DNA from: Lutraria lutraria
Taxonomy: Eukaryota > Mollusca > Bivalvia > Venerida > Mactridae
Assembly (NCBI GenBank): GCA_964023205.1
Contig: OZ026846.1
Span: 35,174,194-35,238,193 of the forward strand
Direction of reading: 5' to 3'
Length of the DNA stretch: 64,000 bases
The position numbers were made by a program, and so were the translations under genes. A model generated the notes under the pieces. It made no database searches. It had not been told where the DNA came from and saw only the letters and a program-made list of their open reading frames with translations. Position 1 is the stretch's first letter; every line of letters begins with the position of its first letter. Of the stretch, positions 15,801-26,330 are shown piece by piece.

Positions 15801-18236
15801 AAAGTTTTGAATTGGTATCAATACAGCTTGAATTGATTTTATAACTTACTTGTACCATGTGTACACAAACTCATTCAGCACAATGTTGAGGAACTGAAAT
15901 AGATGAGAGTTTGTACAAATAAATATTGATAAAAATGTAAATATGAATTGTAATCCATAAAGAAAAGATCAATAAGAGAAGGATCTTCATTTTAAAGAAA
16001 TGTAATTATTTTTTAAGATTATGTTAATCAAATGTTAGGAACTTTAAGATGTTTAAACCTTTTAATTATAATTCTATAGTCACAAATAATTTCACATCAA
16101 GTAGCTGGAAAATTTAGTATTTCATTTAATATTCAACAGCCAATTCAAAATACAGTCAAACCTGTGAACTAAGGTCATCCTTCAGAAAGACTAAATGTGA
16201 CCTTTATTGACAGGTAGCCTTTATTTGGAGGTCAATTTTTATAAATAATCAACGATGGTTTTAAAAATTCACATGGTGGCCTTTATTCGTTGTTGGCCAC
16301 TATAACACAGTCAGGTTTGACTGTACATAATAAATTCATATGTACAACACATTTTTTAAACTTCATAATAATAACCTCCTCAAAAGCCTCATCTACTGAC
16401 TGTCGAATTTCTAAACCTGTCCATGGTTGGAATGCAAGAATATTTAGTTCTGGCCTGAAAATAAGAAATAGTACAGATAAAATTACAGTGATACTACATT
16501 CAAAAACATTAACCAGGAATATCCCAACCAATTTTTGCAATAAATAACTCAAAAGAGTTATACATATATAATATATATATTTGAAGTATTGTGAAAGTTT
16601 GTAAGAATTGAAAGATATTATACTTATTGTTCAATTGAATTCCTACCTGTGTCTGGGACATCTTCTTTGTCCACATACAGTACATATTGTTTTCATCAAT
16701 GTGAATTCATCATCAGCATCCTTTCCAGACTGTGAACACAAAATGTCAGATAAGTATTTCCCTTTGTACAGGAGGTGACTGTTGTAAGACTGTAATCATT
16801 CGTTAGTATAGGACTTTTTTGACAAATTTAAAGCACAACAATTTATACTCACTTTTTAGTGAAGTTCAAATATAAAACAGTCATAAGACTGTGTAAGTTA
16901 ACAAGTCATTGTTCTTGTTAATAACATGAAGAACATGCTATATGAATGAATCAATGAACATTGATAACATTTTAAAGCTGCGTAAGTAATGGTTGCTTTA
17001 AAAGAAAATATATATCTGAATTTGACACATTACCTTTCTACTCCTTTCAATCTTTAAGACTGACAACACACTAGGTAGAAGAAAATCTGGGCTGAAAAAG
17101 GAATAATAAAAGATACAATAAATTTTAAATGAAATCAGTGATTTCCGCTTGTTTGGAAAAGAATGTTTTACATTCATTCATAAAATCTAGTAGCATACAG
17201 AAGGTTGTAATCTCAGACAACCTGAAAAGTTCAATTCCATTAATATTCTTTAGTAATTCACCTAAACAAGTTATCATCTCAGTGGTGATCTCACCACTAC
17301 AGAGTTACTTACCTCAAAAATATGTACGAGACGGAAACTCCAAGAATAAATGACCATACCAGTAATGTGAGTAAGATGTACCTGAAAGTATTGTAATAAA
17401 AGTATTTAAAGTTGAAGTAAATCAGGGCATGTAACACACCTGCATAACATTTTCTAATTTAGGTCCAATGAAAACTTTCAACAGATTAATAAGTAAGTTA
17501 ACATACTATTTTTCTACCGACAGCTATATTATACTTTGTCAGTTCAAATTATGGTCTAACTTTGTAACTGAGTGTCTGCTGTGGATTGCAGAATATTTGA
17601 GTCCACAATACAGTCACATGTTACAATTAATTTATAACTGCCTAACTTCTGTATCTGTATGGGTATGTTGAGACACCAATAACGGGCTTTGACTTGACTG
17701 GGGGGTTGCACAAATTATTTAATGACACAAATAAATAAAGTTCTTGTATAACGGTTTGTATAAAAGAAGAGTTCACTTGGGAGTCACTAAGTTTATTCCA
17801 GCCGTACACAGACCCTGCAAAGAAAGTCAAATCACATACAGACCACTGAAAAATGACATGGTATAATTCAGATAACACATCAAATGATTCCTTAATCATA
17901 TTACGAAGATAATTAAGTTAGTTGAAGGTATGAATAAAAATTCACAGATTGTCATCTGTTGGTCATATGAACAGAGACATAGATAACATCTATTCCACTG
18001 ATATGAATTATAAATTCCGTGTTTACATTTTTTTGACATATTGAGCAGACGAAACTGTTGAGTGCTGTAATTAAACAGTATACAAGGACTCATAAACTGG
18101 TTCCATTGAATCAGAAACCTAGTTTGATATCTTACCTATAAAATATAATTGTTATTATCAAGAGACATGCGGAGGTGGAGGCGAATGTCGAATGTTTTTG
18201 TAAATAATATTTGACGACATAGAGTGGGACGGCCAT
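559..18236 (-). CDS. SNX14: Sorting nexin 14 (SNX14) orthologue, 25 exons placed, 3' end off window
   Basis: Exons (minus strand, high to low): 18236-18136, 17381-17313, 17091-17034, 16729-16647, 16454-16376, 15893-15850, 15412-15325, 14879-14795, 14160-14004, 13671-13596, 13164-13120, 12828-12706, 12365-12245, 11406-11251, 10647-10523, 10049-9988, 9774-9701, 9462-9389, 8734-8545, 8117-7936, 7576-7480, 6805-6765, 6314-6244, 1388-1271, 723-559. All have AG/GT borders and the phases join in frame, except between 6244 and 1388, where a short exon of length 3n+1 must be missing. The product, about 828 residues here against roughly 946 in human SNX14 (from memory), shows an N-terminal membrane hairpin, PXA, RGS, PX and the start of Nexin_C in the family order. 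SNX14 is an ER-anchored protein linked to lipid droplet and neutral-lipid handling and to endolysosome function; human loss causes cerebellar ataxia (established knowledge). The last 90 or so residues lie beyond position 1. The start is the first ATG (AAACATGG context) before the hydrophobic segment. Confidence 0.95.
1911..1971. repeat. Inverted repeat, left copy (partner 5,971-6,046)
   Basis: The stretch from the GCGGGGTAAATAACG block to the CATACAAGCACCAAATTT block reappears in reverse complement at 5,971-6,046 with a few differences and a short extra stretch. The pair brackets 4.1 kb that includes the pseudogene at 3,625-4,970. They could be the ends of one large element or two separate copies of a dispersed repeat in opposite orientation. 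Confidence 0.7.
3625..4970 (-). pseudogene. Decayed copy of an invertebrate 'GGLHxEM' repeat-associated protein family
   Basis: Reading the minus strand from about 4,234 down gives YNIDHNSGSTT, SSFHGTDISLFQH, then (after frame changes) MFGGLHVEMMSLKVVG with a following DSGW, then VSNIAT and NVSRTRLAQQSTACALY at about 3,625-3,720. From memory these match in order a protein family common in bivalves, cnidarians and other invertebrates (DNIDHN.., FHGTGISLFQ, GGLHIEM..DSGW, SHVTRTRHAHQ). In-frame stops (after DSGW, after MDVA) and frameshifts show it is broken. The part above 4,234 is poorly resolved. It lies in an SNX14 intron, on the same strand. The parent family's function is unknown to me; its copy number suggests a mobile or captured gene. 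Confidence 0.7.
5010..5400 (+). repeat. Dispersed repeat copy 1 (partner 27,665-28,085)
   Basis: About 390 bp align in the same orientation with 27,665-28,085, with common blocks such as TTTACAGATTTAA/TTTATAGATTTAA, TCTATAAACCAATATCA, CACTATAAATG, TTCGTTAGATA and AAAATTCTGAGGCA. Divergence is substantial, with several small indels, so both are old copies. No terminal inverted repeats were recognised. It lies in an SNX14 intron. Confidence 0.75.
5971..6046. repeat. Inverted repeat, right copy (partner 1,911-1,971)
   Basis: Starts with AAATTTGGTGCTTGTATG and ends near TTATCCCGCTATACAGTAG, the reverse complement of 1,911-1,971. Just before it (about 5,875-5,890) is a GGGTTCGAATCC tRNA B-box-like sequence, possibly a SINE remnant. 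Confidence 0.7.
7480..10049 (-). CDS. SNX14: SNX14 exons 16-21: linker and PX domain
   Basis: Exon 16 (10049-9988) and exon 17 (9774-9701) encode the conserved linker, with EYGISRFGSKIKDKVFKPS matching the human GISRIGSKIKGVFK segment. Exon 18 is acidic and Ser-rich. PX begins in exon 19 (8734-8545) with DLSTWRVTIPRLGARPDPEN and continues in exon 20 (8117-7936): WTVARKYTEFYTLEQKLKEF, LLPAKKFIGTKNQDFIDGKR and EPFEQYLQ. Exon 21 gives KLLTKPILKGSQLLYNFLTA. The aromatic and basic positions of the PX fold are present. The classic phosphoinositide-pocket Arg of the RRYSEF motif appears here as RKYTEF; human SNX14 PX is reported to lack strong PI3P binding, so lipid preference cannot be read from sequence alone. 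Confidence 0.93.
7767..7905 (-). mobile_element. SINE body fragment (family of 11,805-12,085)
   Basis: Shares with 11,805-11,920, in order, GATAAGATA, GAAC, TATATCC, TACTCTTTT, TTTTTCCTG, TTCTTTAT and TGCCTG, at high similarity over about 115 bp. The tRNA-like head is missing, so this is a truncated copy. It lies in the intron between SNX14 exons 20 and 21. Confidence 0.7.
10523..12828 (-). CDS. SNX14: SNX14 exons 12-15: proline linker and RGS-like domain
   Basis: Exon 12 (12828-12706) starts with five prolines and the linker ENPSPIVSFLANFNNQ. Exons 13-15 carry the RGS-homology region at about residues 337-470: YPFMQFLKSEAAVNVLQFAL, EDFNKRILNPDLSTQDLSKL, INFEENIVLEVHE, MFRAYEHVYNLLNKNFLPLF. 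The order and spacing match human SNX14. In SNX13, 14 and 25 this domain is related to regulators of G-protein signalling; for SNX14 GAP activity is not established. The 11.4-12.2 kb intron between exons 13 and 14 holds a tRNA-derived SINE. Confidence 0.93.
11805..12085 (-). mobile_element. tRNA-derived SINE with head and body
   Basis: On the minus strand the segment starts with a tRNA-like head holding an A-box-like GTGGTTTAGTGGTAATG (about 12,060-12,080) and a B-box-like GGTTGTGGGTTTGATTC (about 12,030), followed by about 200 bp of body that recurs at 7,767-7,905. This is the standard tRNA head plus body layout of a Pol III SINE. It sits in an SNX14 intron in the sense orientation. I cannot name the family. 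Confidence 0.72.
13120..16454 (-). CDS. SNX14: SNX14 exons 5-11: PXA domain
   Basis: Seven exons encode about residues 104-295. Diagnostic stretches are PELNILAFQPWTGLEIRQSV (exon 5), NEFVYTWYKDLSTDEEFVDE (exons 6-7), SVLLRRIKKVDVPTMVTQRL (exons 7-8), KLFPYILRPQALQSKAM (exons 9-10), LLREILAASVIMPAMDAVAN (exon 10) and MVNNMVLIFLDNTP (exon 11). They align end to end with the PXA (phox-associated) region of human SNX14. In this family PXA works together with the C-terminal Nexin_C domain and has been linked to lipid handling. Exon 11 is only 45 bp. A mariner-type MITE sits in the intron at 14,262-14,432 and another at 16,151-16,325. Confidence 0.93.
14262..14432. mobile_element. Mariner-type MITE, family A, copy 1
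   Basis: Ends are TAGTCAAATCTGTG and CACAGGTTCGAAAGTA, imperfect inverted repeats bounded by TA. The inside has the family's AATAAAGGTCA / AATAAAGGCCAC pieces. TA duplication and CAGTC-type ends fit non-autonomous Tc1/mariner elements. SNX14 intron. Confidence 0.65.
16151..16325. mobile_element. Mariner-type MITE, family A, copy 2 (best preserved)
   Basis: TACAGTCAAACCTG at the left and CAGGTTTGACTGTA at the right are perfect 14-bp inverted repeats including the TA target dinucleotide, total 175 bp. The inside has GTGACCTTTATTGACAGGT and GTGGCCTTTATTCG blocks shared with the copies at 14,262, 31,055 and 42,894. It lies in an SNX14 intron beside exon 5. Confidence 0.8.
16647..18236 (-). CDS. 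SNX14: SNX14 exons 1-4: membrane hairpin and Cys-rich motif
   Basis: Exon 1 (18236-18136) encodes a short N-terminus, then a hydrophobic run ending in CLLIITIIFY (residues about 24-33). Exon 2 (17381-17313) continues with YILLTLLVWSFILGVSVSY, so residues about 20-56 form two closely spaced membrane helices that should anchor the protein in the ER. Exon 3 (17091-17034) carries PDFLLPSVLSVLKIE, matching the human segment just after the second helix. Exon 4 (16729-16647) ends with CTVCGQRRCPRH, a CX2CX4CX2H pattern at residues about 92-103, which human SNX14 also has as I recall it. Splice phases are 2, 2, 0, 2. Confidence 0.92.
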
Positions 18237-19072
18237 GTTTCCTTTCGTATTATCTGTTTAGTCGTGAGATTTGGTAGTACAACATAGGTTACAAGCCTAT
18301 AAATATTTTAGACGCGAGGGCTCACTGATTACCCAAATAATTATTATTCATGCTTAAAGTCTACAATAAAAAAGTTAGATAAATAAATTGACACATTGGA
18401 ATTTTACTGGATGGTTTAGAAATAACATTTCCAATTCAGTTAGTTTGAGCATTAAATATGTTGCCAAGGAAATTTCCATTTGTATATATTTTCCTGATCA
18501 TATAACTATATATGTACATTGGAAGTATGATTGTTTTGGCAAGTTTACTTCTCTCAAATACAAACATTATACTGTATTATTCGTTTCTATGCAGACATAA
18601 TTCAACCAATAACAAGGCTGCATGATGTGACTGGTTCACAAAATTAGGCCCATGCGTATTTATAAAACTCAAATTATTCAGTAGTTTTTAACATGCTTCT
18701 GTAAATCATAATTACAGTGAAATTATTTACAGTTGACTTACAATATTCCTGGTTATATTTTATAGCAATTACTTCATAAATCCACTACAAATGATGTAGA
18801 GACCTTTTTCGTAAATGTATGTGTCAATTTATGGTGTCATTGAGTCACCTAAAAGGAATTGATACAATTGAAGGGGTCCATGCAAAACCATGCCTAACTA
18901 CACTTTTGGTCAAAATTGAGTTAGAACCTTTTTTACATAAAACAGACCATTTCTCATCTGATTAACTCCCCTCTAGCCATGTATTCTCCTGTTTTAGTGT
19001 TAAAAATGGTATTTTGACAATACAAGATTGAACCTAACTCATCATATTGGACTTCGGCCATTTCTTGCACAA
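18237..19072. other. SNX14 5' flank or first-intron end; no gene
   Basis: AT-rich sequence between the SNX14 start codon and the tandem array. An AACAG acceptor-like site (minus strand) leaves an exon start near 18,253, so the ATG exon could be preceded by an intron; otherwise transcription starts near here. From about 18,840 the sequence grades into the array flank. I see no open frame with coding character. Confidence 0.4.
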
Positions 19073-22000
19073 ACCTTTGAAATGGGGGCATAACTAGAAC
19101 TTTCAAAAAAGAACTCTACAAGTACAAAAATATGAGAAAAATGTTAATATCTATCATGACATTTCAAGATATTTTACCTGATAGAATTAACTACTGGCAA
19201 GAATGAAGTTTTGTAGAAATATTAGGCAGTTGATTTTTCGTTAGCTTTACAAAATTTGCATCTTAAGTTTAAATAAGGGTACTAAAACGCTCACGTAATG
19301 AGGTGTTTGTGAAACACCAATGCCCATTAAAGGGCAAATGGATAGTTGACCTTTGACCTATTGATAGACCTTATCAAAAGGGGTCATCTATCTATATTTG
19401 ACCAACCTTCAAACCAAGTGAAGACCTAAGAGGCCAAAACAGTCGAATTGGCCAGACAAGGTTTGATTACCAACGAGCAAAAAAGACAGACATGAGCAAA
19501 CCAGCAATATATACCCAAATTTCTTTGAAATGGGGGCATAACTCGAACTTTCAAAAAAGAACTCTACAATTACAAAAATATAACAAAAATATGAATACAA
19601 ATCATGTCAATTCAAGACATTTTACCTTATAGAAATAACTGCTGGGATAAGAATAGAGTTTTGTAAAAATGCTCATAGAGAATAAAGCTCAGAAAATAAT
19701 CAACTACCTAAGGTTTTTTTAAGTCATTTGACATTTCTTAAGTTAAAATAAGGGTACTAAAACACTCACGTAATGAGGTGTTTGTGAAACACCAATGCCC
19801 ATTAAAGGGCAAATGGATAGTTGACCTTTGACCTATTGATAGACCTTATCAAAAGGGGTCATCTATCTATATTTGACCAACCTTCAAACCAAGTGAAGAC
19901 CTAAGAGGCCAAAACAGTCGAATTGGCCAGACAAGGTTTGATTACCAAACGAGCAAAAAAGACAGACATGAGCAAACCAGTAATATATACCCAAATTTCT
20001 TTGAAATGGGGGCATAACTAGAACTTTCAAAAAAGAACTCTACAAGTACAAAAATATGAGAAAAATGTTAATATCTATCATGACATTTCAAGATATTTTA
20101 CCTGATAGAATTAACTACTGGCAAGAATGAAGTTTTGTAGAAATATTAGGCAGTTGATTTTTCGTTAGCTTTACAAAATTTGCAACTTAAGTTTAAATAA
20201 GGGTACTAAAACGCTCACGTAATGAGATGTTTGTGAAACACCAATGCCCATTAAAGGGCAAATGGATAGTTGACCTTTGACCTATTGATAGACCTTATCA
20301 AAAGGGGTCATCTATCTATATTTGACCAACCTTCAAACCAAGTGAAGACCTAAGAGGCCAAAACAGTCGAATTGGCCAGACAAGGTTTGATTACCAACGA
20401 GCAAAAAAGACAGACATGAGCAAACCAGCAATATATACCCAAATTTCTTTGAAATGGGGGCATAACTCGAACTTTCAAAAAAGAACTCTACAATTACAAA
20501 AATATAACAAAAATATGAATACAAATCATGTCAATTCAAGACATTTTACCTTATAGAAATAACTGCTGGGATAAGAATAGAGTTTTGTAAAAATGCTCAT
20601 AGAGAATAAAGCTCAGAAAATAATCAACTACCTAAGGTTTTTTTAAGTCATTTGACATTTCTTAAGTTAAAATAAGGGTACTAAAACGCTCACTTAATGA
20701 GGTGTTTGTGAAACACCAATGCCCATTAAAGGGCAAATGGATAGTTGACCTTTGACCTATTGATAGACCTTATCAAAAGGGGTCATCTATCTATATTTGA
20801 CCAACCTTCAAACCAAGTGAAGACCTAAGAGGCCAAAACAGTCGAATTGGCCAGACAAGGTTTGATTACCAACGAGCAAAAAAGACAGACATGAGCAAAC
20901 CAGCAATATATACCCAAATTTCTTTGAAATGGGGGCATAACTCGAACTTTCAAAAAAGAACTCTACAATTACAAAAATATAACAAAAATATGAATACAAA
21001 TCATGTCAATTCAAGACATTTTACCTTATAGAAATAACTGCTGGGATAAGAATAGAGTTTTGTAAAAATGCTCATAGAGAATAAAGCTCAGAAAATAATC
21101 AACTACCTAAGGTTTTTTTAAGTCATTTGACATTTCTTAAGTTAAAATAAGGGTACTAAAACGCTCACTTAATGAGGTGTTTGTGAAACACCAATGCCCA
21201 TTAAAGGGCAAATGGATAGTTGACCTTTGACCTATTGATAGACCTTATCAAAAGGGGTCATCTATCTATATTTGACCAACCTTCAAACCAAGTGAAGACC
21301 TAAGAGGCCAAAACAGTCGAATTGGCCAGACAAGGTTTGATTACCAAACGAGCAAAAAAGACAGACATGAGCAAACCAGTAATATATACCCAAATTTCTT
21401 TGAAATGGGGGCATAACTAGAACTTTCAAAAAGAACCCTACAAGTACAAAAATATGAGAAAAATGTTAATATCTATCATGACATTTTACCTTATAGAAAT
21501 AACTGCTGGGATAAGAATAGAGTTTTGTAAAAATGCTCATAGAGAATAAAGCTCAGAAAATAATCAACTACCTAAGGTTTTTTTAAGTCATTTGACATTT
21601 CTTAAGTTAAAATAAGGGTACTAAAACGCTCACTTAATGAGGTGTTTGTGAAACACCAATGCCCATTAAAGGGCAAATGGATAGTTGACCTTTGACCTAT
21701 TGATAGACCTTATCAAAAGGGGTCATCTATCTATATTTGACCAACCTTCAAACCAAGTGAAGACCTAAGAGGCCAAAACAGTCGAATTGGCCAGACAAGG
21801 TTTGATTACCAAACGAGCAAAAAAGACAGACATGAGCAAACCAGTAATATATACCCAAATTTCTTTGAAATGGGGGCATAACTAGAACTTTCAAAAAGAA
21901 CCCTACAAGTACAAAAATATGAGAAAAATGTTAATATCTATCATGACATTTTACCTTATAGAAATAACTGCTGGGATAAGAATAGAGTTTTGTAAAAATG

Positions 22001-24558
22001 CTCATAGAGAATAAAGCTCAGAAAATAATCAACTACCTAAGGTTTTTTTAAGTCATTTGACATTTCTTAAGTTAAAATAAGGGTACTAAAACGCTCACTT
22101 AATGAGGTGTTTGTGAAACACCAATGCCCATTAAAGGGCAAATGGATAGTTGACCTTTGACCTATTGATAGACCTTATCAAAAGGGGTCATCTATCTATA
22201 TTTGACCAACCTTCAAACCAAGTGAAGACCTAAGAGGCCAAAACAGTCGAATTGGCCAGACAAGGTTTGATTACCAAACGAGCAAAAAAGACAGACATGA
22301 GCAAACCAGTAATATATACCCAAATTTCTTTGAAATGGGGGCATTACTAGAACTTTCAAAAAGAACCCTACAAGTACAAAAATATGAGAAAAATGTTAAT
22401 ATCTATCATGACATTTCAAGATATTTTACCTGATAGAATTAACTACTGGCAAGAATGAAGTTTTGTAGAAATATTAGGCAGTTGATTTTTCGTTAGCTTT
22501 ACAAAATTTGCATCTTAAGTTTAAATAAGGGTACTAAAACGCTCACTTAATGAGGTGTTTGTGAAACACCAATGCCCATTAAAGGGCAAATGGATAGTTG
22601 ACCTTTGACCTATTGATAGACCTTATCAAAAGGGGTCATCTATCTATATTTGACCAACCTTCAAACCAAGTGAAGACCTAAGAGGCCAAAACAGTCGAAT
22701 TGGCCAGACAAGGTTTGATTACCAACGAGCAAAAAAGACAGATGAGCAATCCAGCAATATATACCCAAATTTCTTTGAAATGGGAGCATAACTAGAACCC
22801 TACAATTACAAAAATATAACAAAATTTGAATATAAATCATGTCAATTCAAGACATTTTACCTTATAGAAATAACTGCTGGGATAAGAATAGTTTTGTAAA
22901 AATGCTCATAGAGAATAAAGCTCAGAAAATAATCAACTACCTAAGGTTTTTTTAAGTCATTTGACATTTCTTAAGTTAAAATAAGGGTACTAAAACACTC
23001 ACGTAATGAGGTGTTTGTGAAACACCAATGCCCATTAAAGGGCAAATGGATAGTTGACCTTTGACCTATTGATAGACCTTATCAAAAGGGGTCATCTATC
23101 TATATTTGACCAACCTTCAAACCAAGTGAAGACCTAAGAGGCCAAAACAGTCGAATTAGCCAGACAAGGTTTGATTACCAAACGAGCAAAAAAGACAGAC
23201 ATGAGCAAACCAGTAATATATACCCAAATTTCTTTGAAATGGGGGCATTACTAGAACTTTGAAAAAGAACCCTACAAGTACAAAAATATGAGAAAAATGT
23301 TAATATCTATCATGTCATTTCAAGATATTTTACCTGATAGAATTAACTACTGGCAAGAATGAAGTTTTGTAGAAATATTAGGCAGTTGATTTTTCGTTAG
23401 CTTTACAAAATTTGCAACTTAAGTTTAAATAAGGGTACTAAAACGCTCACGTAATGAGATGTTTGTGAAACACCAATGCCCATTAAAGGGCAAATGGATA
23501 GTTGACCTTTGACCTATTGATAGACCTTATCAAAAGGGGTCATCTATCTATATTTGACCAACCTTCAAACCAAGTGAAGACCTAAGAGGCCAAAACAGTC
23601 GAATTAGCCAGACAAGGTTTGATTACCAAACGAGCAAAAAAGACAGACATGAGCAAACCAGTAATATATACCCAAATTTCTTTGAAATGGGGGCATTACT
23701 AGAACTTTGAAAAAGAACCCTACAAGTACAAAAATATGAGAAAAATGTTAATATCTATCATGTCATTTCAAGATATTTTACCTGATAGAATTAACTACTG
23801 GCACAAGAATGAAGTTTTGTAGAAATATTAGGCAGTTGATTTTTCGTTAGCTTTACAAAATTTGCATCTTAAGTTTAAATAAGGGTACTAAAACGCTCAC
23901 TTAATGAGGTGTTTGTGAAACACCAATGCCCATTAAAGGGCAAATGGATAGTTGACCTTTGACCTATTGATAGACCTTATCAAAAGGGGTCATCTATCTA
24001 TATTTGACCAACCTTCAAACCAAGTGAAGACCTAAGAGGCCAAAACAGTCGAATTGGCCAGACAAGGTTTGATTACCAACGAGCAAAAAAGACAGACATG
24101 AGCAATCCAGTAATATATACCCAAATTTCTTTGAAATGGGGGCATAACTAGAACTTTCAAAAAGAACCCTACAATTACAAAAATATAACAAAAATATTTA
24201 ATACAAATTTTGTCAATTCAAGACATTTCACCTAATAGAAATAACTGCTGGCACAAGAATGAAGTTTTGTTGAAATATTTAGGCAGTTGATTTTTCGTTA
24301 GCTTTACAAAATCTACATCTTAAGTTTAAATAAGGGTACTAAAACGCTCACTTGAAAGAACCCTACAATTACAAAAATATGATAAAAATGTAAACATAAA
24401 TCACGTCAATTCAAGACATTTTATCTAGTAGAAAAAACTACTGGCACAAGGATAATATTTTGTTGATATTTAGGCAGTTGATTTTTCCTTAGCTTTATAA
24501 AATCTATAATTTAAGTTCAAATAAGGGTACTAAAACGCTATCTTAATGAGGTGTTTGT
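19073..24558. repeat. Tandem array, 449-475 bp units, about 11.5 copies, two mosaic subtypes
   Basis: The marker AGGGTACTAAAAC recurs near 19,276, 19,750, 20,199, 20,674, 21,149, 21,614, 22,080, 22,528, 22,984, 23,431, 23,881, 24,332 and 24,524, giving spacings of 474, 449, 475, 475, 465, 466, 448, 456, 447, 450, 451 and 192. The first half of each unit is nearly identical; the second half is subtype A (with AAGTTTTGTAGAAATATTAG) or B (with AGAGTTTTGTAAAAATGCTC). The last units are more diverged and the final one lacks the core. Each full unit has a GGTGTTTGTGAAACACC hairpin, a TGCCCATTAAAGGGCA hairpin and a DR1 motif. The repeated 63-residue open frames inside are by-products. Confidence 0.95.
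19347..19359 (-). promoter_or_regulatory. DR1 nuclear-receptor-type element, first of about 11 in the array
   Basis: TGACCTTTGACCT on the plus strand is AGGTCAAAGGTCA on the minus strand, the textbook DR1 (two AGGTCA half-sites, one-base spacer) bound by HNF4, RXR and COUP-TF class receptors. The same bases recur in every full unit (19,750 through 23,881 units), always at the same offset. Binding is not shown by sequence; repetition could be simple hitch-hiking with the tandem unit. Confidence 0.5.
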
Positions 24559-24699
24559 AATTAGGAAAAAAAAATTAGAAATCCAAATTCACCTCTTAAA
24601 AAATGAACCTATTAAAATGAACAAATTTTATTCAAGACTTGTAAGTCAAAATTCAGTGTTTGTGAAGCAGTTAATGGAACCCCAACATTTATGTAAAAA

Positions 24700-25513
24700 C
24701 TTGTGTCATCTGCAAATAGACGGACGTTTGCCCTGATGTCAGAAACAATGTCATCGATGAATATCAAGAAAATTGGGGGCCCAAAATTGACTCCTGTGAA
24801 ATCCCAGCTTTAATATCATTCCATTTTGATTGAGCATCAGGCAAAACAAAAGTTTGCCATCTGCCACTTAGATCAGGTGAGAACCAATTAAAAGACTGCT
24901 AGAAATCCCAAAATGTTTGAGTCTGAAGAGGAGACCATGTTGCCAGGCACAGTCAAAAGCCTTGCTTATGTCACAGACATGGAATTGACAGCCTCAGTGA
25001 AGAAGTTGTATAGATAAGCCAGGTGGTAAAGGTACAAAGCTTGATTTGAAGCAGGGTGAGAAGATCATTGTCACTATTATGGTTTAAGGTATGCTTATGG
25101 GCTACACTCTCAAGGACTTTCCCTAGGGTACAGAGTAGAGATATAGGTTGATAATTGCCAACATGAGAATGGCTTCCAGGTGTGACAAAAGCATCTTTCC
25201 ATCAGCTAGGAAAAACAGAAGAGGACAGTGACTGGTAAAAAAAGTAACACAGAGGTGTGGACAGTTCAGATTTTATAATATCCTTTACCATAGCAGTAAC
25301 TGTTGTAATTGTAATGTGGTCCAAAACAGGATTGATGTCATTCACATCATATTGCTGAGTTTGAGCACCTAATTCATCAAGAAGGGTTTGATCCCGACAA
25401 ATGTTATTCAGAGGATTTGCTTTGGTGATTTCATCTTCCACAGTGTTATCACCATCTTGCAGTGAAGCAAGGATGAACCCGATTTGGAGATGAAAGATTT
25501 GAGACAAGGCCAC
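24700..25513 (-). pseudogene. Broken non-LTR retrotransposon reverse transcriptase
   Basis: On the minus strand, an N-terminal piece (25,513-25,205, with DINPVLDHITI) leads past a stop to WKDAFVTPG, then HVGNYQPISLLCTLGKVLE (the RT 'NYRPISLL' block), then WNDIKAGISQESILGP (the 'GVPQGSVLGP' block), and after a frameshift FIDDIV and RLFADDTSF, the FADD catalytic box. Block order is right for a Jockey/CR1-type reverse transcriptase. Stops and frameshifts make it non-functional, and the endonuclease domain and RT C-terminus are absent. It abuts the end of the tandem array. Confidence 0.8.
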
Positions 25514-26327
25514 AACAATTTCGATGACAATGGAGAGGAAAGAAGTTTTTGTGCTAACATATCATTGTGATTTAGTTTGGCTTTTCTTATTTCATCAACA
25601 GTTTAATTTCTAAGGCATTGAAACGTCATTTTTATTAAGTTTACAAATCAACAATTTCAGTGGTTGCTTGTAATCATACTTGATTTTTAAGTTAAACTCT
25701 CAAGCATCCTAATATTCCCATACTCACTGCAACTGAAGTCATATGTGATAGTTTGTCCTATCAACCATTACTTTAACTGACAGATATCTACAGATCATGA
25801 TTTTCATGATAGCTTAAGTTTATGTTTTTTTTGTATTTGCTGCTGTGTAGCAGACAAATACAGTGTTACCATATATTTGAGAAACTTTTCTGAGAACTTT
25901 CACTTCCTGTTCAACTACTACAAACAATAATATAGAACAACTATAACAAAATGTTATAGTTAGACAAATTACAAGAAGCATTGGTTTAATTTTTTTGTAT
26001 GAAGTTGCTTTTCTCATAGTATATATCTCAAGGATATTGACCGTCTACTTTATTCATTCCTCCATTATGGAGAGTATAACATATTTACAAGTTATAGATA
26101 ATACACATATTTTGACAATCATGAGTATTTGACAAAAGAATACATTCATGTATATAGTTCACATGTACATGGTACTACCATACCATCTTCAATGGAATAA
26201 AGTACACCCTAAATACTACCAAATCCACCATAATCTGATATGATACAACCACATTTAACTTACACCTAATGATGTTTCCGATATTATGCCACGTTAACAT
26301 CATAGAACAATGCCTACAGTACTTACT
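25514..26327. other. AT-rich spacer, no gene seen
   Basis: Low-complexity AT-rich sequence. The one open frame (25,820-26,017, minus) has no recognisable domain and looks random. Confidence 0.4.
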
Positions 26328-26330
26328 TAC

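Noticed and set aside
19409..20999. Three identical 63-residue frames as a conserved small gene
   Set aside because: Identity follows from tandem copies of subtype B units, and other units break the frame, so there is no coding constraint.
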